DNA of 64,000 bases from Pseudoalteromonas sp. MEBiC 03607 (GCF_004792295.1 NZ_SRRY01000001.1:2428501-2492500), one strand, 5' to 3'; shown: positions 1 to 9,022, counted from the first letter of the stretch. Made by a program: numbers and translations. Notes: generated from the letters alone by a model not told the origin.

Positions 1-1
1 T

Positions 2-31
2 GAAAAACGTGCCCCAAACTGGCAGAAATAG
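2..31 (+). CDS. C-terminal end of an enoyl-CoA hydratase family protein (probably methylglutaconyl-CoA hydratase, LiuC), truncated by window edge
   Basis: Nine codons in frame 2 followed by TAG read EKRAPNWQK. A KR.PNW tail is typical of enoyl-CoA hydratase/isomerase family C-termini, and in leucine-degradation operons the methylglutaconyl-CoA hydratase gene (liuC) directly precedes the biotin carboxylase gene. The stop lies 8 nt before the next ATG, so it is part of the same operon. Identity is inferred from nine residues plus context and stays tentative. Confidence 0.55.
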   Translation, partial: EKRAPNWQK

Positions 32-39
32 GAACCATT

Positions 40-2004
40 ATGACAACAAAATCATTGAAAAAAATTCTCGTTGCCAACCGTGGTGAAATTGCCTGCCGAG
101 TTATGCGTACAGCTAAACAAATGGGCTTAACAACGGTTGCAGTTTACTCAGATGCAGATAAACATGCTCAGCACGTAAAGCTTGCTGATGAGGCGTATCA
201 CATTGGTCCTGCGCCAAGTAAAGATTCGTACTTAGTGGCAGACAAAATCATCGATGTGGCAAAACAAGCTGGTGTTGATTGTATTCACCCGGGTTATGGT
301 TTTTTATCAGAGAACTCTGACTTTGCGCTTGCGTGTGAGAAAAATGATATTGCCTTTATTGGCCCACCAGCATCTAGCATTGAAGCCATGGGCTCAAAAA
401 CCCGCGCTAAAGAAATAATGCACCAAGCGAATGTACCTTTAGTACCTGGTTATTATGGTGATAATCAAGATACTGAGTTCTTACAAGCTGAAGCTGAAAA
501 AATTGGTTATCCCGTACTTATTAAAGCGGCCTTTGGTGGCGGTGGTAAAGGTATGCGTGTTGTTGAACACGCAAAAGACTTTATCAGTGCTCTTGAAGGC
601 GCAAAACGTGAAGCAAAAGCCGGCTTTGGTAACGATTTAGTACTGTTAGAGCGCTACGTCACTAAACCTCGCCATGTTGAAGTACAAGTTTTTGCAGATA
701 GCCATGGTAACTGTGTGTACTTAGGCGACCGTGACTGCTCTTTACAGCGTCGTCACCAAAAAGTAATTGAAGAAGCCCCTGCTCCGGGTTTATCTGATGC
801 ACTTCGTAAAGAAATGGGTGAAGCTGCGGTACGTTGTGCCCAAGCGATTAATTATCGCGGTGCAGGTACGGTTGAGTTTTTACTTTGTGGTGATGAATTC
901 TTCTTCATGGAAATGAACACCCGTTTGCAGGTAGAGCACCCAGTAACAGAAATGGTTACTGGTGTTGATTTGGTGAATTGGCAAATCAACATTGCGGCAG
1001 GTGAAGCATTACCACTTAGCCAAGCAGATATTCAACTGCAAGGTCACAGCTTTGAAGCGCGTATTTATGCTGAAGATCCAAGTAATGACTTTATTCCGTG
1101 TTCTGGCCACATTGATGCTCTATTTACACCGAACGAATCTGAATTTGTACGTATAGATACAGGGATTGCAGCGGGTGATGAAATTAGCCCGTTCTACGAC
1201 CCTATGATTGCTAAGTTAATTGTTCATGACGATAACCGTGAGGCAGCGCTTGGGCGCTTATCAAAAGCACTAGAGCAGTTCCATCTAGCAGGTTTTAGCT
1301 GTAACGTTAATTTCTTACATAATCTTGCTAACCACCCTACTTTTCAAGCAGGTGCACCCGATACGCACTTTATTGAAGATCAAGGTGAACGCCTTGTTGC
1401 TAAAAGCGAGCAACAATCTGTTATTGCAACTGTTGTGGCAGCCTATGCGTATGCACATCAACTAAAAGGTGAAAGCAGCAGCCCATGGCAACAATTAACA
1501 GGCTTTATGCTAAACAGTGACGCTAAAACAACAATTCCGTTTGTTGATTTAAACGTTCATGCTGTTAAGACCTCAGAAGGCTTTAAAATCAACCTAGATG
1601 GAGTTGACTATACAACTTCAGGTAGCGTTGAAAATGGCCTTGCGAACTTAGTCGTTAATGGCGAAAAAGTCGTTGCTCATATTAATCAAACAGACTCTCA
1701 CATCACAGTGATGTACAAAGCTCAACAAACGGTGCTAGAGCTGATTGATAAACACTATATTAGTGAACACGAAAGTGATGCACTACCACTTGCTGCGCCA
1801 CTCAATGGTACTGTTGTTAAGCATTTGGTTGAGGTGGGTAGTACGGTTGCTAAAGGTGATGCGGTCGTCATTATTGAAGCTATGAAAATGGAATACACAC
1901 TCAATGCCCCGCATGATGGTGTATTAACGAGCTATTGCTTTGCTGAAGGTGAACTGGTGAGTCACGGTGATATGCTCGCGATCGTTGAAGAGCCGGAGGC
2001 GTAA
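40..2004 (+). CDS. liuD: Methylcrotonyl-CoA carboxylase biotin-containing (alpha) subunit
   Basis: ATP-dependent carboxylation of biotin for conversion of 3-methylcrotonyl-CoA to 3-methylglutaconyl-CoA in leucine degradation; cytoplasmic. The N-terminal biotin carboxylase part starts KKILVANRGEIACRV, carries the glycine-rich ATP-grasp loop GGGGKGMRVV and the EMNTRLQVEHPVTE signature. The C-terminal biotinyl domain has EAMKMEYTL, with the biotinylated Lys at about residue 616. At 654 aa it has full family length. It sits between a hydratase tail and HMG-CoA lyase, which favours methylcrotonyl-CoA over acetyl- or propionyl-CoA as substrate. The beta (carboxyltransferase) subunit would lie upstream, outside the window. 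ATG at 40 is preceded by an AGGA ribosome site. Confidence 0.92.
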   Translation: MTTKSLKKILVANRGEIACRVMRTAKQMGLTTVAVYSDADKHAQHVKLADEAYHIGPAPSKDSYLVADKIIDVAKQAGVDCIHPGYGFLSENSDFALACEKNDIAFIGPPASSIEAMGSKTRAKEIMHQANVPLVPGYYGDNQDTEFLQAEAEKIGYPVLIKAAFGGGGKGMRVVEHAKDFISALEGAKREAKAGFGNDLVLLERYVTKPRHVEVQVFADSHGNCVYLGDRDCSLQRRHQKVIEEAPAPGLSDALRKEMGEAAVRCAQAINYRGAGTVEFLLCGDEFFFMEMNTRLQVEHPVTEMVTGVDLVNWQINIAAGEALPLSQADIQLQGHSFEARIYAEDPSNDFIPCSGHIDALFTPNESEFVRIDTGIAAGDEISPFYDPMIAKLIVHDDNREAALGRLSKALEQFHLAGFSCNVNFLHNLANHPTFQAGAPDTHFIEDQGERLVAKSEQQSVIATVVAAYAYAHQLKGESSSPWQQLTGFMLNSDAKTTIPFVDLNVHAVKTSEGFKINLDGVDYTTSGSVENGLANLVVNGEKVVAHINQTDSHITVMYKAQQTVLELIDKHYISEHESDALPLAAPLNGTVVKHLVEVGSTVAKGDAVVIIEAMKMEYTLNAPHDGVLTSYCFAEGELVSHGDMLAIVEEPEA

Positions 2005-2909
2005 TGGCACTGTACCCTGATTTTGTTCGCATTGTAGAAGTTGGCGCCAGAGACGGTTTGCAAAATGAAGCAGCCGTTAGTACTCAAGATAAAGTCGCTC
2101 TTATCAACGCCCTTGCAGATGCTGGCCTTAAAGATATTGAAGCAGGCGCATTTGTGTCACCTAAATGGGTGCCACAAATGGCTGACTCTAGCGATGTAAT
2201 TAGCGCGTTAAATTTGCCTAATGTTAACTTAAGTGCCCTCACCCCAAATTTACGGGGTGCAGAAGCGGCAAAACAAGTCGACATTCAAGAATTTGCTATC
2301 TTTACAGCGGCAAGTGAAGCGTTTTGTCAAAAGAACATTAACTGCTCTATTGATGAAAGTATTGATCGCTTTAAAGATGTGATGGCTTTTGCCAAAGCGA
2401 ATAACATTCGTGTTAGAGGTTATGTGAGCTGCGTTATGGGTTGCCCATATCAAGGTGATGTCGACTACAATGATGTATTAAACGTCTCAAAGCGATTACT
2501 TGAGCTTGGTTGTTACGAAATTAGCCTAGGTGACACCATTGGTGTAGGTACGGCGAGAAAAGTCGATGAGTTATTAGATTTACTCTTGCAACATATTGAT
2601 AAATCTAAACTCGCTGTACATTTTCACGACACCTACGGGCAAGCGCTCACAAATATTTACACCGCCCTAAGCCGCGGTATAGCAACGGTTGACAGTGCCG
2701 TTGCAGGCCTTGGGGGTTGCCCTTATGCCAAAGGGGCGTCAGGAAATGTTGCCACTGAAGATGTAGTTTACTTACTGCAAGGGCTTGGCATAGAGCATGG
2801 AATTGATTTAGAAAGACTGGCGAAAGCTGGTTGGGCTATTTGCAGTGCATTAAATAAACAACCTGTCAGCAAGGTATCACTTGCTCTAAAGAACACTCAG
2901 AATAATTAA
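2004..2909 (+). CDS. liuE: Hydroxymethylglutaryl-CoA lyase
   Basis: Cleaves 3-hydroxy-3-methylglutaryl-CoA to acetyl-CoA and acetoacetate, the last step of the leucine-specific route. The 301-aa TIM-barrel protein has [12 protein letters not shown] near the N-terminus (catalytic Arg and metal-binding Asp), the [10 protein letters not shown] metal-binding His pair, and the [14 protein letters not shown] loop carrying the catalytic Cys. These are HMG-CoA lyase hallmarks and separate it from isopropylmalate synthases. Its ATG overlaps the TAA of the carboxylase gene (TAATG), indicating translational coupling. Also called mvaB in other annotations. Confidence 0.94.
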   Translation: MALYPDFVRIVEVGARDGLQNEAAVSTQDKVALINALADAGLKDIEAGAFVSPKWVPQMADSSDVISALNLPNVNLSALTPNLRGAEAAKQVDIQEFAIFTAASEAFCQKNINCSIDESIDRFKDVMAFAKANNIRVRGYVSCVMGCPYQGDVDYNDVLNVSKRLLELGCYEISLGDTIGVGTARKVDELLDLLLQHIDKSKLAVHFHDTYGQALTNIYTALSRGIATVDSAVAGLGGCPYAKGASGNVATEDVVYLLQGLGIEHGIDLERLAKAGWAICSALNKQPVSKVSLALKNTQNN

Positions 2910-2920
2910 GGAGTAGGCTC

Positions 2921-3619
2921 ATGGCCGGTTTCGATAAAGTGGTTTCAAGTTATGAAGCTGCAATGGAAGGTTTAAAAGATGGCGATACTATCATCGCTGG
3001 TGGCTTTGGCTTGTGTGGTATTCCTGAGGGACTTATCAGTGAAATTAAGCGTAAACAGACTAAAAATCTAACCGTTGTTTCAAACAACTGCGGTGTTGAT
3101 GATTTCGGCTTAGGTATTTTACTTCACGATAAGCAAATTAAAAAAATCATCGCGTCTTATGTAGGTGAAAATGCGCTTTTCGAAAAACAACTACTCGATG
3201 GCGAAATTGATGTGGTTTTAACACCACAAGGTACACTCGCAGAGAAGATGCGTGCCGGTGGTGCGGGTATTCCTGCGTTTTATACTGCAACAGGATACGG
3301 CACTCCGGTTGCAGAAGGTAAAGAAGTTAAAGAATTTGATGGTCGCCCGTATATCTTAGAAGAATCAATTACGGGTGAGTTTGCCATTGTTAAAGCATGG
3401 AAAGCCGACCGCTACGGTAATCTTGTATTTCGCCACACAGCTATGAATTTCAACCCGATGGCCGCGACAGCAGGTAAAATTACCGTTGCTGAAGTTGAAG
3501 AAATTGTTGAGCCAGGTGAACTTGAGCCAAGCCAAATTCATACCCCAGGTATTTATGTTAATCGCGTGATCAAAGGTGACTTTGAAAAACGCATTGAACG
3601 TGTAACAACTCGCGATTAA
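2921..3619 (+). CDS. scoA: 3-oxoacid CoA-transferase subunit A
   Basis: Alpha subunit of succinyl-CoA:3-ketoacid (acetoacetate) CoA-transferase, which activates acetoacetate with succinyl-CoA. The 232-aa protein has the family start ([20 protein letters not shown]), a glycine-rich CoA-loop [12 protein letters not shown], and the [16 protein letters not shown] stretch typical of subunit A. It lies 11 nt after HMG-CoA lyase and 11 nt before subunit B, each with a GGAG-type ribosome site. The position after the lyase means acetoacetate from leucine is the natural substrate. AtoD-type acetyl-CoA:acetoacetate transferase is the alternative; the extended GYGT region resembles SCOT more. Confidence 0.9.
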   Translation: MAGFDKVVSSYEAAMEGLKDGDTIIAGGFGLCGIPEGLISEIKRKQTKNLTVVSNNCGVDDFGLGILLHDKQIKKIIASYVGENALFEKQLLDGEIDVVLTPQGTLAEKMRAGGAGIPAFYTATGYGTPVAEGKEVKEFDGRPYILEESITGEFAIVKAWKADRYGNLVFRHTAMNFNPMAATAGKITVAEVEEIVEPGELEPSQIHTPGIYVNRVIKGDFEKRIERVTTRD

Positions 3620-3630
3620 GGAGCAATAAA

Positions 3631-4287
3631 ATGGCATTATCACGTGAACAAGTTGCAATGCGTGTTGCACAAGAACTACAAGACGGCTATTACGTAAACC
3701 TAGGTATTGGTATCCCTACTCTCGTTGCTAACTATGTACCTGAGGGTATCGAAGTTATGCTGCAGTCTGAGAATGGCCTACTAGGTATGGGGGCGTACCC
3801 AACTAAAGACCAAGTTGATGCAGATATGATCAATGCGGGTAAAGAAACCGTGACAGCAGCCACAGGTGCAGCAATATTTAATAGTGCAGATAGTTTTGCC
3901 ATGATACGGGGTGGTCATGTAGACTTAACAGTATTAGGTGCATTTGAAGTTGACCAGAACGGTAACATCGCATCGTGGATGATCCCAAAGAAGCTAATTA
4001 AAGGCATGGGTGGCGCGATGGACCTCGTTGCTGGCGCGAAGAATATTATTGTTACGATGACTCATGCAAGCAAGCATGGTGACTCTAAGTTATTAGAAAG
4101 TTGCACTTTACCGCTAACTGGGGTTAACTGTGTAAAGAAAATCGTAACTGATTTGGCCGTACTAGCAGTTAAAGACGGCGCATTTCATCTAATTGAACGC
4201 GCTCCGGGCGTGTCAGTAGATGAAATTATTAGCAAAACGGCAGGCAAATTGCTTGTTGAAGGTGATGTTCCAGAGATGGTTTTTTAA
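3631..4287 (+). CDS. scoB: 3-oxoacid CoA-transferase subunit B
   Basis: Beta subunit of the acetoacetate CoA-transferase; it supplies the catalytic glutamate. In the 218-aa protein the motif QSENGLLGMG contains the Glu (about residue 47) that forms the CoA thioester intermediate. GGAMDLVAGAKNIIVTMTHA and the C-terminal VEGDVPEMVF are also family-typical. It is the last gene of the operon: a strong terminator follows about 60 nt after the stop. Confidence 0.92.
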   Translation: MALSREQVAMRVAQELQDGYYVNLGIGIPTLVANYVPEGIEVMLQSENGLLGMGAYPTKDQVDADMINAGKETVTAATGAAIFNSADSFAMIRGGHVDLTVLGAFEVDQNGNIASWMIPKKLIKGMGGAMDLVAGAKNIIVTMTHASKHGDSKLLESCTLPLTGVNCVKKIVTDLAVLAVKDGAFHLIERAPGVSVDEIISKTAGKLLVEGDVPEMVF

Positions 4288-4344
4288 ACCACTCACATCC
4301 CATGTACCGACCTCATTCCCAGTGCCAATGGCGCTGAGTTACCC

Positions 4345-4375
4345 AAAATCCCTCGCAAGAGGGATTTTTTTTATC
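4345..4375 (+). terminator. Rho-independent terminator of the leucine-degradation operon
   Basis: AAAATCCCTC and GAGGGATTTT pair around a GCAA tetraloop and are followed by a run of eight T. It lies about 60 nt after the CoA-transferase B stop, on the coding strand. Confidence 0.88.
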
Positions 4376-4666
4376 TCTTAGCTACAGAACTTTTGCACCA
4401 ATTTGTCACACAAATGGTTTAAAATGCCCTAACTTTGTGAGGTGAAAGTCTTTGAGGCTTAGGGTGTTACCTGTTTCAGAAAAATGGTAAAATTCACAAT
4501 CCACAATAAAAGTAGATTAAACAATCAATTACCGAATGTTTTTTATGCGTTTATGCAAAGATTAGCTATATTTATTTTTTACTCTCTTACTTTTTACATT
4601 TTGGGATAATAATTGCTTAGCAGTTAATTAACTAATAAGCGCTATCGAGACTTACTGAAATTAACT
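4376..4666. other. Intergenic region between the CoA-transferase operon terminator and the LysR gene
   Basis: About 290 nt of AT-rich DNA with no credible ORF or RNA gene. It must hold the promoter of the following LysR-type gene; TTTACA near 4592 with GATAAT near 4606 is a weak candidate with too short a spacer. I see no clear inverted repeat of the T-N11-A LysR type. Confidence 0.45.
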
Positions 4667-5545
4667 ATGCAAACACCTATTCGTGGCTTACGCTCATTTT
4701 GTTTTGCTGCACGTACTCTTAGTTTTAAAGATGCGGCAAACCAACTTTACCTTACGCCTTCTGCCGTAAGCCATCAGATCAAACAATTAGAAGAACAATT
4801 GGGTATTGAACTGTTTGAACGTCAAACACGCTCAATTCGCCTGACAGCTGCAGGGAAGAATTTTTATGACTCTGTGTCACCGCTTATAAAAGCGCTTGAA
4901 AAAACCATCAACGAGTTTAGTCAATTACAAGAGAATGTGACTATTAGCATCACACTGCCTGAATTTTTCGCCAGTGAACTTTTAATGCCGAAGCTAAGTG
5001 AATGGACTAGTGAACACCCTAATACTAACTTACAGCTTAATACCTTAAAAACGCGTAAAGAGCTGACTAAGCAAAGTGATTTATCGATAGTATTGTCTTC
5101 GTCTAAACCGCATGAAGGCGTTGTACATGAGCTGTTTTCGCTATCGTATACACCAGCATGTAATAAAGAAAACTGGCAAGCATGGCAAGAAAACCCATTT
5201 CAGGCCTTAAACGAAGTACCTCTTATACTTCACAAAGCGCGTCCTTGGGCTTGGCACCAATGGGCAGAACATGCCGGTGTAGAAGACTTCGCACCAAAGC
5301 AAATTATTCAGGTTGATAGTATGTTTGGTGTGGCACGTGCAGCGCAACAGGGTATGGGTATTGCCCTAATCCCCTTACCTATTAGTCAGACTTGGTTTGA
5401 TGAGCAATGGCTATTTAATTTCACTGATATGCCATTAAAAACCAAAGACAAATACTACTTAGTGCAACATGACCCTAGCGAAACAAATGCACAGCTAGAG
5501 CTGTTTATTAAATGGATGATTGATACTTTTAAACATCTAAAATAA
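4667..5545 (+). CDS. LysR family transcriptional regulator (GcvA-like)
   Basis: A DNA-binding regulator of 292 aa. Residues 1-62 form the LysR winged helix (RGLRSFCFAARTLSFKDAA, then the recognition helix TPSAVSHQIKQLEEQLG and LFERQTRSIRLTAAG). Residues 90-290 are the periplasmic-binding-like effector domain, ending in a GMGIALIPLP segment as in GcvA/AmpR relatives. It lies alone between a terminator upstream and one downstream, so its targets are not evident from position. Start ATG at 4667 gives the canonical helix position; there is no strong ribosome site. Confidence 0.88.
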   Translation: MQTPIRGLRSFCFAARTLSFKDAANQLYLTPSAVSHQIKQLEEQLGIELFERQTRSIRLTAAGKNFYDSVSPLIKALEKTINEFSQLQENVTISITLPEFFASELLMPKLSEWTSEHPNTNLQLNTLKTRKELTKQSDLSIVLSSSKPHEGVVHELFSLSYTPACNKENWQAWQENPFQALNEVPLILHKARPWAWHQWAEHAGVEDFAPKQIIQVDSMFGVARAAQQGMGIALIPLPISQTWFDEQWLFNFTDMPLKTKDKYYLVQHDPSETNAQLELFIKWMIDTFKHLK

Positions 5546-5556
5546 CAAATAATCAC

Positions 5557-5583
5557 GACCCTCAACTTCATTGAGGGTCTTTT
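5557..5583 (+). terminator. Rho-independent terminator after the LysR gene
   Basis: Perfect 9-bp stem GACCCTCAA / TTGAGGGTC with a 5-nt loop, followed by TTTT. It lies 11 nt past the LysR stop and just before the convergent small gene, so it may also shield that transcript. Confidence 0.82.
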
Positions 5584-5592
5584 ATTGCAAAT

Positions 5593-5940
5593 TTAGCTTT
5601 TAGACTTGGTTACTAAAATACTTACTTTATTTTCACCAATTTCAAAAGACGCCTGTTTACCATACTCCACAATAAAAGAAGGTGTAAAATAGCTACCAGC
5701 GAGTGTGATTGATGTTTCTACAGCTGCCGTATTATTTTGTTGTGGTGTAACTTTAACTTCATAACTAAACCCCTCACCTATAGAGATGGTCGCAGGTTGT
5801 TTTTCTTCCACCAGCATTACTGGCGATGCTAGTAGCTCATTCGCTTTATAAACAGATGTTTCAACTTGAAAGCTATCAGCTGCGAAGCAACTTGTTGATG
5901 CTAAAAATACGCCTGCGACTAAACCTAACTGTTTGTACAT
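5593..5940 (-). CDS. Small exported protein of unknown function
   Basis: 115 aa with a clear Sec signal peptide (MYKQLGLVAGVFLASTSCFA, cleavage before ADSF). The mature part of about 95 residues is beta-rich, with alternating polar and hydrophobic stretches and no remaining Cys, and I do not recognise a domain. A periplasmic or secreted location is inferred. It is preceded by AAGGAAAT just upstream of the ATG. It faces the LysR gene across a terminator and is read in the same direction as the next small exported protein. Confidence 0.65.
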   Translation of the reverse strand: MYKQLGLVAGVFLASTSCFAADSFQVETSVYKANELLASPVMLVEEKQPATISIGEGFSYEVKVTPQQNNTAAVETSITLAGSYFTPSFIVEYGKQASFEIGENKVSILVTKSKS

Positions 5941-6039
5941 ATTTATTTCCTTATCTCATTTATAGGGTTTATCCGTAATTAATATCAGTTAGTACGTTTA
6001 TTTGATACACGGAAATTTCTGAATCTATAACTATGTCTA

Positions 6040-6492
6040 TTAAAGCTCTCGGTAATAAACATCGATAGTATGTGATATTGCTTCATAACGGTTATTTTCA
6101 TGTTTAAAACAGGCTTTGCGTAGTTCCTTCTCTTCGTAGTTTTTACCTGCTACTACGACTTGATCTAAAGTTTGTGAACTTGCACAGAATTGCTGTTTTG
6201 AAATTGTTTCTATTTTAACTGATTCAGCTTTTGAGCGTGGCAATGAACTAGGCTTTGGGTTTTGCTTCATGCCCTGAAGTAACTGAGCTTTAGTAACTGG
6301 TACAGTATCTGACCCTATGCCTGGAATATGCAATGTTTGTCTAATCGTATAGTTTTTACTTAATAATGGCGTAAACAAAGATACATCGTTGCTCAAATAA
6401 GCCTGCTCAAAATTAAGATAAACAGCAACTTTATCTTCAGCTGCATTGGCAATAACAGGCCCTAAAAGTAACAACGCAAATATCAGTTTCAT
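6040..6492 (-). CDS. Exported NTF2-like protein of unknown function
   Basis: 150 aa beginning with a signal peptide (MKLIFALLLLGPVIANAAED, cleavage after ANA). The mature sequence opens with VAVYLNFEQAYLSNDVSLFTPLLSKNY, which resembles the first helices of SnoaL/NTF2-like folds (a helix, then an 'xx-D-xxxL-L' turn). Two Cys (in QFCAS and KACFK) could form a disulfide after export. No catalytic residues can be assigned. It is separated by about 100 nt from the next gene on the same strand. Confidence 0.62.
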   Translation of the reverse strand: MKLIFALLLLGPVIANAAEDKVAVYLNFEQAYLSNDVSLFTPLLSKNYTIRQTLHIPGIGSDTVPVTKAQLLQGMKQNPKPSSLPRSKAESVKIETISKQQFCASSQTLDQVVVAGKNYEEKELRKACFKHENNRYEAISHTIDVYYREL

Positions 6493-6829
6493 GGTTATAC
6501 GCTTATTCTAAATAAATTAAGTCATCAACTATACATACCACCTTAAAGTACCGATTCAGTCATTAATAAACAACAATTTGTTTGTTTTGCGTACTCTGCT
6601 GCTTTATCTTTCTTTATCGTAAACATTAGCTATTTAAACCCCGTGTCTACTTTATCGGGGTCAGATCAGACGGCTTACGGCTTTAAGACTAACTCACTAA
6701 ATTAGACTAAAGTCTATAGGTTAAATTTCTTCATCTATTAGGTCATATTTTATCGTTTGTTGAATTTTCGCTGTTCAATTAAAGTTCATTTGTCGGCGAT
6801 TGATACCGATTTAATTAGAGGAAAAGATT
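6493..6829. other. Divergent intergenic region before the first TPR-like paralogue
   Basis: 337 nt without a gene. It serves the exported NTF2-like gene leftward and the TPR-like gene rightward. A hairpin CCCCG / CGGGG lies near 6640-6661. The last 120 nt are conserved with the upstream region of the second paralogue at 13.5 kb, including a shared TTAAATTTCTTCATCTAT block. Confidence 0.5.
6730..6760 (+). promoter_or_regulatory. Shared upstream element, copy 1 (TTCATCTA-N15-TCGTTTGT)
   Basis: TTCATCTA at 6730-6737 and TCGTTTGT at 6753-6760 are separated by 15 nt and lie 69 nt before the ATG of the first TPR-like paralogue. The same two blocks with exactly 15 nt between them precede the other two paralogues. 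The spacing would suit a promoter read by an alternative sigma factor or a bipartite operator; this is inference. Confidence 0.6.
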
Positions 6830-7252
6830 ATGTTTAGTACACTTATGAAACGCGTTGCACTTAGCTCTTTATTAACTTGTTCAGCTATGGCAGTGGCTGA
6901 TCAGAGTGACTACAAATTGATGGTAATTGACCAATCTATCACTGCTGATATTGCAGAAAACCGTCAATACGAACAAGCATTTAATGACTGTGCTTTAAGT
7001 GTTAAAGAGAAAAAATTCTCTGAAGCTGAAACACTTTGCTCAAAAGCAATCAGCTTACTAAGTACAAGTAAAGTACCTAGCTATAAACGTCGCGAATTAA
7101 CATCGTTTACGTTAAGTAACCGTGGTGTTGCTCGCATCATGTCTGAAAACGACACTGCTGCATTGTCTGACTTTTACGAAGCAGTACAAATTTCAGGTAA
7201 CGAGTTAGTAGAGCACAACTTAACTCGTGCTAAAAAGAACTTAGCGTTATAA
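6830..7252 (+). CDS. Small exported TPR-like protein, paralogue 1 of 3
   Basis: 140 aa with a signal peptide ending CSAMAVA/DQSDY. The mature protein begins DYKLMVID, then has two TPR-like helical pairs: a first with Cys-x15-Cys (CALSVKEKKFSEAETLC), which may be disulfide-bonded after export, and a second with LSNRGVARIMSENDTAA and DFYEA. It ends in NLTRAKKNLAL. It shares most of its sequence with the products at 13608-14027 and 14236-14709. A strong AGAGGAAA ribosome site precedes the ATG and a terminator follows, so it is monocistronic. Function unknown; a periplasmic protein-interaction role is inferred from the TPR-like pattern. Confidence 0.75.
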   Translation: MFSTLMKRVALSSLLTCSAMAVADQSDYKLMVIDQSITADIAENRQYEQAFNDCALSVKEKKFSEAETLCSKAISLLSTSKVPSYKRRELTSFTLSNRGVARIMSENDTAALSDFYEAVQISGNELVEHNLTRAKKNLAL

Positions 7253-7276
7253 GTTCTCACAGAATTGTGTTGTCTC

Positions 7277-7301
7277 AAAACCCAGCTTCGGCTGGGTTTT
7301 G
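7277..7301 (+). terminator. Rho-independent terminator of TPR-like paralogue 1
   Basis: AAAACCCAGC and GCTGGGTTTT pair perfectly around a TTCG tetraloop. The structure is symmetric and could also act on transcription from the right. Confidence 0.85.
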
Positions 7302-7364
7302 TCGTTTATGTACTTTGAATGCCTCCAAACACTTAAATAGCTTGTTTATAGAAGGCTTTCAAAT

Positions 7365-7787
7365 TCAACATTGCTTTATAAAACCCAAAACAAAACAAAC
7401 GCCAACATAAAACCAAATAACGCTTGCAACTATTTGCCAAATATCTAAACCTGAGGTTGTAATAAATGTTGGAATAGCAATTAGACCCCGTAAAGTACAA
7501 ATTACCGCAATTGTTACTAAAGCAGGTTTGAGAAAAGGAACTTTGCGGATTAAGCCCGCCGCTGAAAAAGCAAACACAGTACAAGCAAACATTAAGCTCG
7601 CTACTATTAGTGTGCCAATGGGGGCAAGCAAAGTTCCATGTATTGAAGATTCAATAATTTGTTGAGGAGCCCTAGCAAAAACATACCAACTAGGCCCGCC
7701 AAATATACAGAGTACGTGCCAGATAGCAGAAAAAAACGCAATAATACCCGCACTAATTAATAATTTTGATTGAATACTAAGGCGCAA
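7365..7787 (-). CDS. Four-helix integral membrane protein of unknown function
   Basis: 140 aa with four hydrophobic segments: about residues 8-28 (LLISAGIIAFFSAIWHVLCI), 50-75, 84-105 and 115-137. The loops are short and nothing catalytic can be seen. The start is a TTG at 7785-7787: GGAG six nt upstream supports it and no ATG is available nearby. An inner-membrane location is inferred. It is a single gene with about 80 nt to its upstream same-strand neighbour. Confidence 0.62.
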   Translation of the reverse strand: MRLSIQSKLLISAGIIAFFSAIWHVLCIFGGPSWYVFARAPQQIIESSIHGTLLAPIGTLIVASLMFACTVFAFSAAGLIRKVPFLKPALVTIAVICTLRGLIAIPTFITTSGLDIWQIVASVIWFYVGVCFVLGFIKQC

Positions 7788-7870
7788 TATTGACTCCGTT
7801 TTACTGTAATCTTAGGCCGTATTAAAGCAAATCGACTATAATCCACTTCAAACCTTTCTGATCCGAAATT

Positions 7871-8275
7871 TCACATCCCCAAAAGAGGTAATCCCTTTCG
7901 CTGCTTATAAGTTAAAGCTAACATCAAACAAGACTTTATTATTACTTTTGGTAACGATGTTGATAAACAAAGAACTATAGCTCTATTCCCTTGAAAATGA
8001 AGCTTTTCACCATATAGTTCACGAAATGTATCTACCAATTTAATTTGGCAGTTGAAAAACAGATAATAATTGTTAGGTGACTTTGACTTCCAGTCGATTC
8101 GAAAAGGGCTGCCTGTTTTTACACTGTAGCTAGGCTCTCCCCATTTTAGTGTCTCGTCAACTTCACCAAGGCCCAATTCAGATGCAATTTGAAAAACTAG
8201 CTCTCGAATCTCGAAGAGCTTAGCTCTGGCATTTTCAGGGTATTTATCAAATGTGTTTTTTACTTCCTTGTTCAT
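7871..8275 (-). CDS. DUF1801 domain protein
   Basis: 134 aa. The N-terminal helix pair (FDKYPENARAKLFEIRELVF), a central DETLKWGEPSYSVKTGSPFRIDWK and NNYYLFFNCQ match the DUF1801 (YdhG-like) fold, in which W-GEPSY is the recognisable core. No biochemical role is established for this family, and the protein is probably cytoplasmic. It follows the next same-strand gene after about 100 nt. The C-terminal YKQRKGLPLLGM is normal for small family members. Confidence 0.72.
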   Translation of the reverse strand: MNKEVKNTFDKYPENARAKLFEIRELVFQIASELGLGEVDETLKWGEPSYSVKTGSPFRIDWKSKSPNNYYLFFNCQIKLVDTFRELYGEKLHFQGNRAIVLCLSTSLPKVIIKSCLMLALTYKQRKGLPLLGM

Positions 8276-8377
8276 TTGAGTCTACGGTTATTCATTTTAT
8301 TCAGTAAAATAAAATGTATGGTTTGAAAAATCGATGAAGCAGTGCTGCCATACAATAAGCCTACTTGTATTTTAGAC

Positions 8378-8914
8378 TCATTCACCACTTGCTTCAGATA
8401 ATGCCTGTTTGTAGCTTAAATCAAAGTTTTTGAGTAACTGATTCAGGTAGTTCAGGTTTATCTGGTTAGGTTTAAAACTTTGCCCTTTTTCTATATTTGC
8501 TATGTGTTTTTTTAGCTTTTCTTTATCTTTATTCCAAAAAGCGATGTTTCCTAACACAAAGTCATTCCAATACATTTTTGAACCACTTAGCTCTTCATCG
8601 GGATCCAATACTTTTTTTGCGTGAAAAACCGCTTGTTGATAATCACCCGCTAACCCTTCCATTTGAGCTAAATGCCACGTTAACGAGCTTTCTTTTGAAT
8701 TATTGTGAGAGATAAAACGTTTTATCAGAATTGCGGCTTCAGCATGGCAACCTGATTTTTCTAATAACCTAAACCCAGCATCGTATGTCTGATCAAATTG
8801 TTGGTATGTGAGGTTCAAATCGTCTTTTAACCTTTCTTCAAGCGCTATTTTACAATCAGCAAAAGCAAGATTTGATGAAAATAATAACCCGATAGATAAA
8901 ATTCCTGTTTTCAT
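8378..8914 (-). CDS. Exported helical-repeat (TPR-like) protein of unknown function
   Basis: 178 aa with a signal peptide (MKTGILSIGLLFSSNLAFA, then DCK). The mature part is helical, with repeat-like stretches such as LLEKSGCHAEAAILIKRFI, TWHLAQMEGLAGDYQQAVFHA and LGNIAFWNKDKEKLKKHIANI, as expected of TPR helices that stack. The two mature Cys (DCK and SGCH) could pair. It is not a close relative of the three TPR paralogues in the window, which share their own signature. Periplasmic location inferred; function unknown. Confidence 0.66.
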   Translation of the reverse strand: MKTGILSIGLLFSSNLAFADCKIALEERLKDDLNLTYQQFDQTYDAGFRLLEKSGCHAEAAILIKRFISHNNSKESSLTWHLAQMEGLAGDYQQAVFHAKKVLDPDEELSGSKMYWNDFVLGNIAFWNKDKEKLKKHIANIEKGQSFKPNQINLNYLNQLLKNFDLSYKQALSEASGE

Positions 8915-9022
8915 AATTCTGTCCTTAAATTTACTAATGCCTGTATATGATAAAACTGCTATAAAACGCTAAGTTCACCACAAACTAAAAGTAGTTGGTT
9001 CCATGTAACCTTTAAATTGTTG

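Noticed and set aside
6640..6672. CCCCG/CGGGG hairpin and GGGGTCAGATC as part of a transposon or REP element
   Set aside because: GGGGTCAGA-like strings occur next to some mobile elements, but no transposase or second copy is present here.
7333..7584. 83-codon minus-strand ORF overlapping the four-helix membrane protein
   Set aside because: It is a second frame of the same region; the 140-codon frame has a hydrophobic pattern and a ribosome site, this one has neither.
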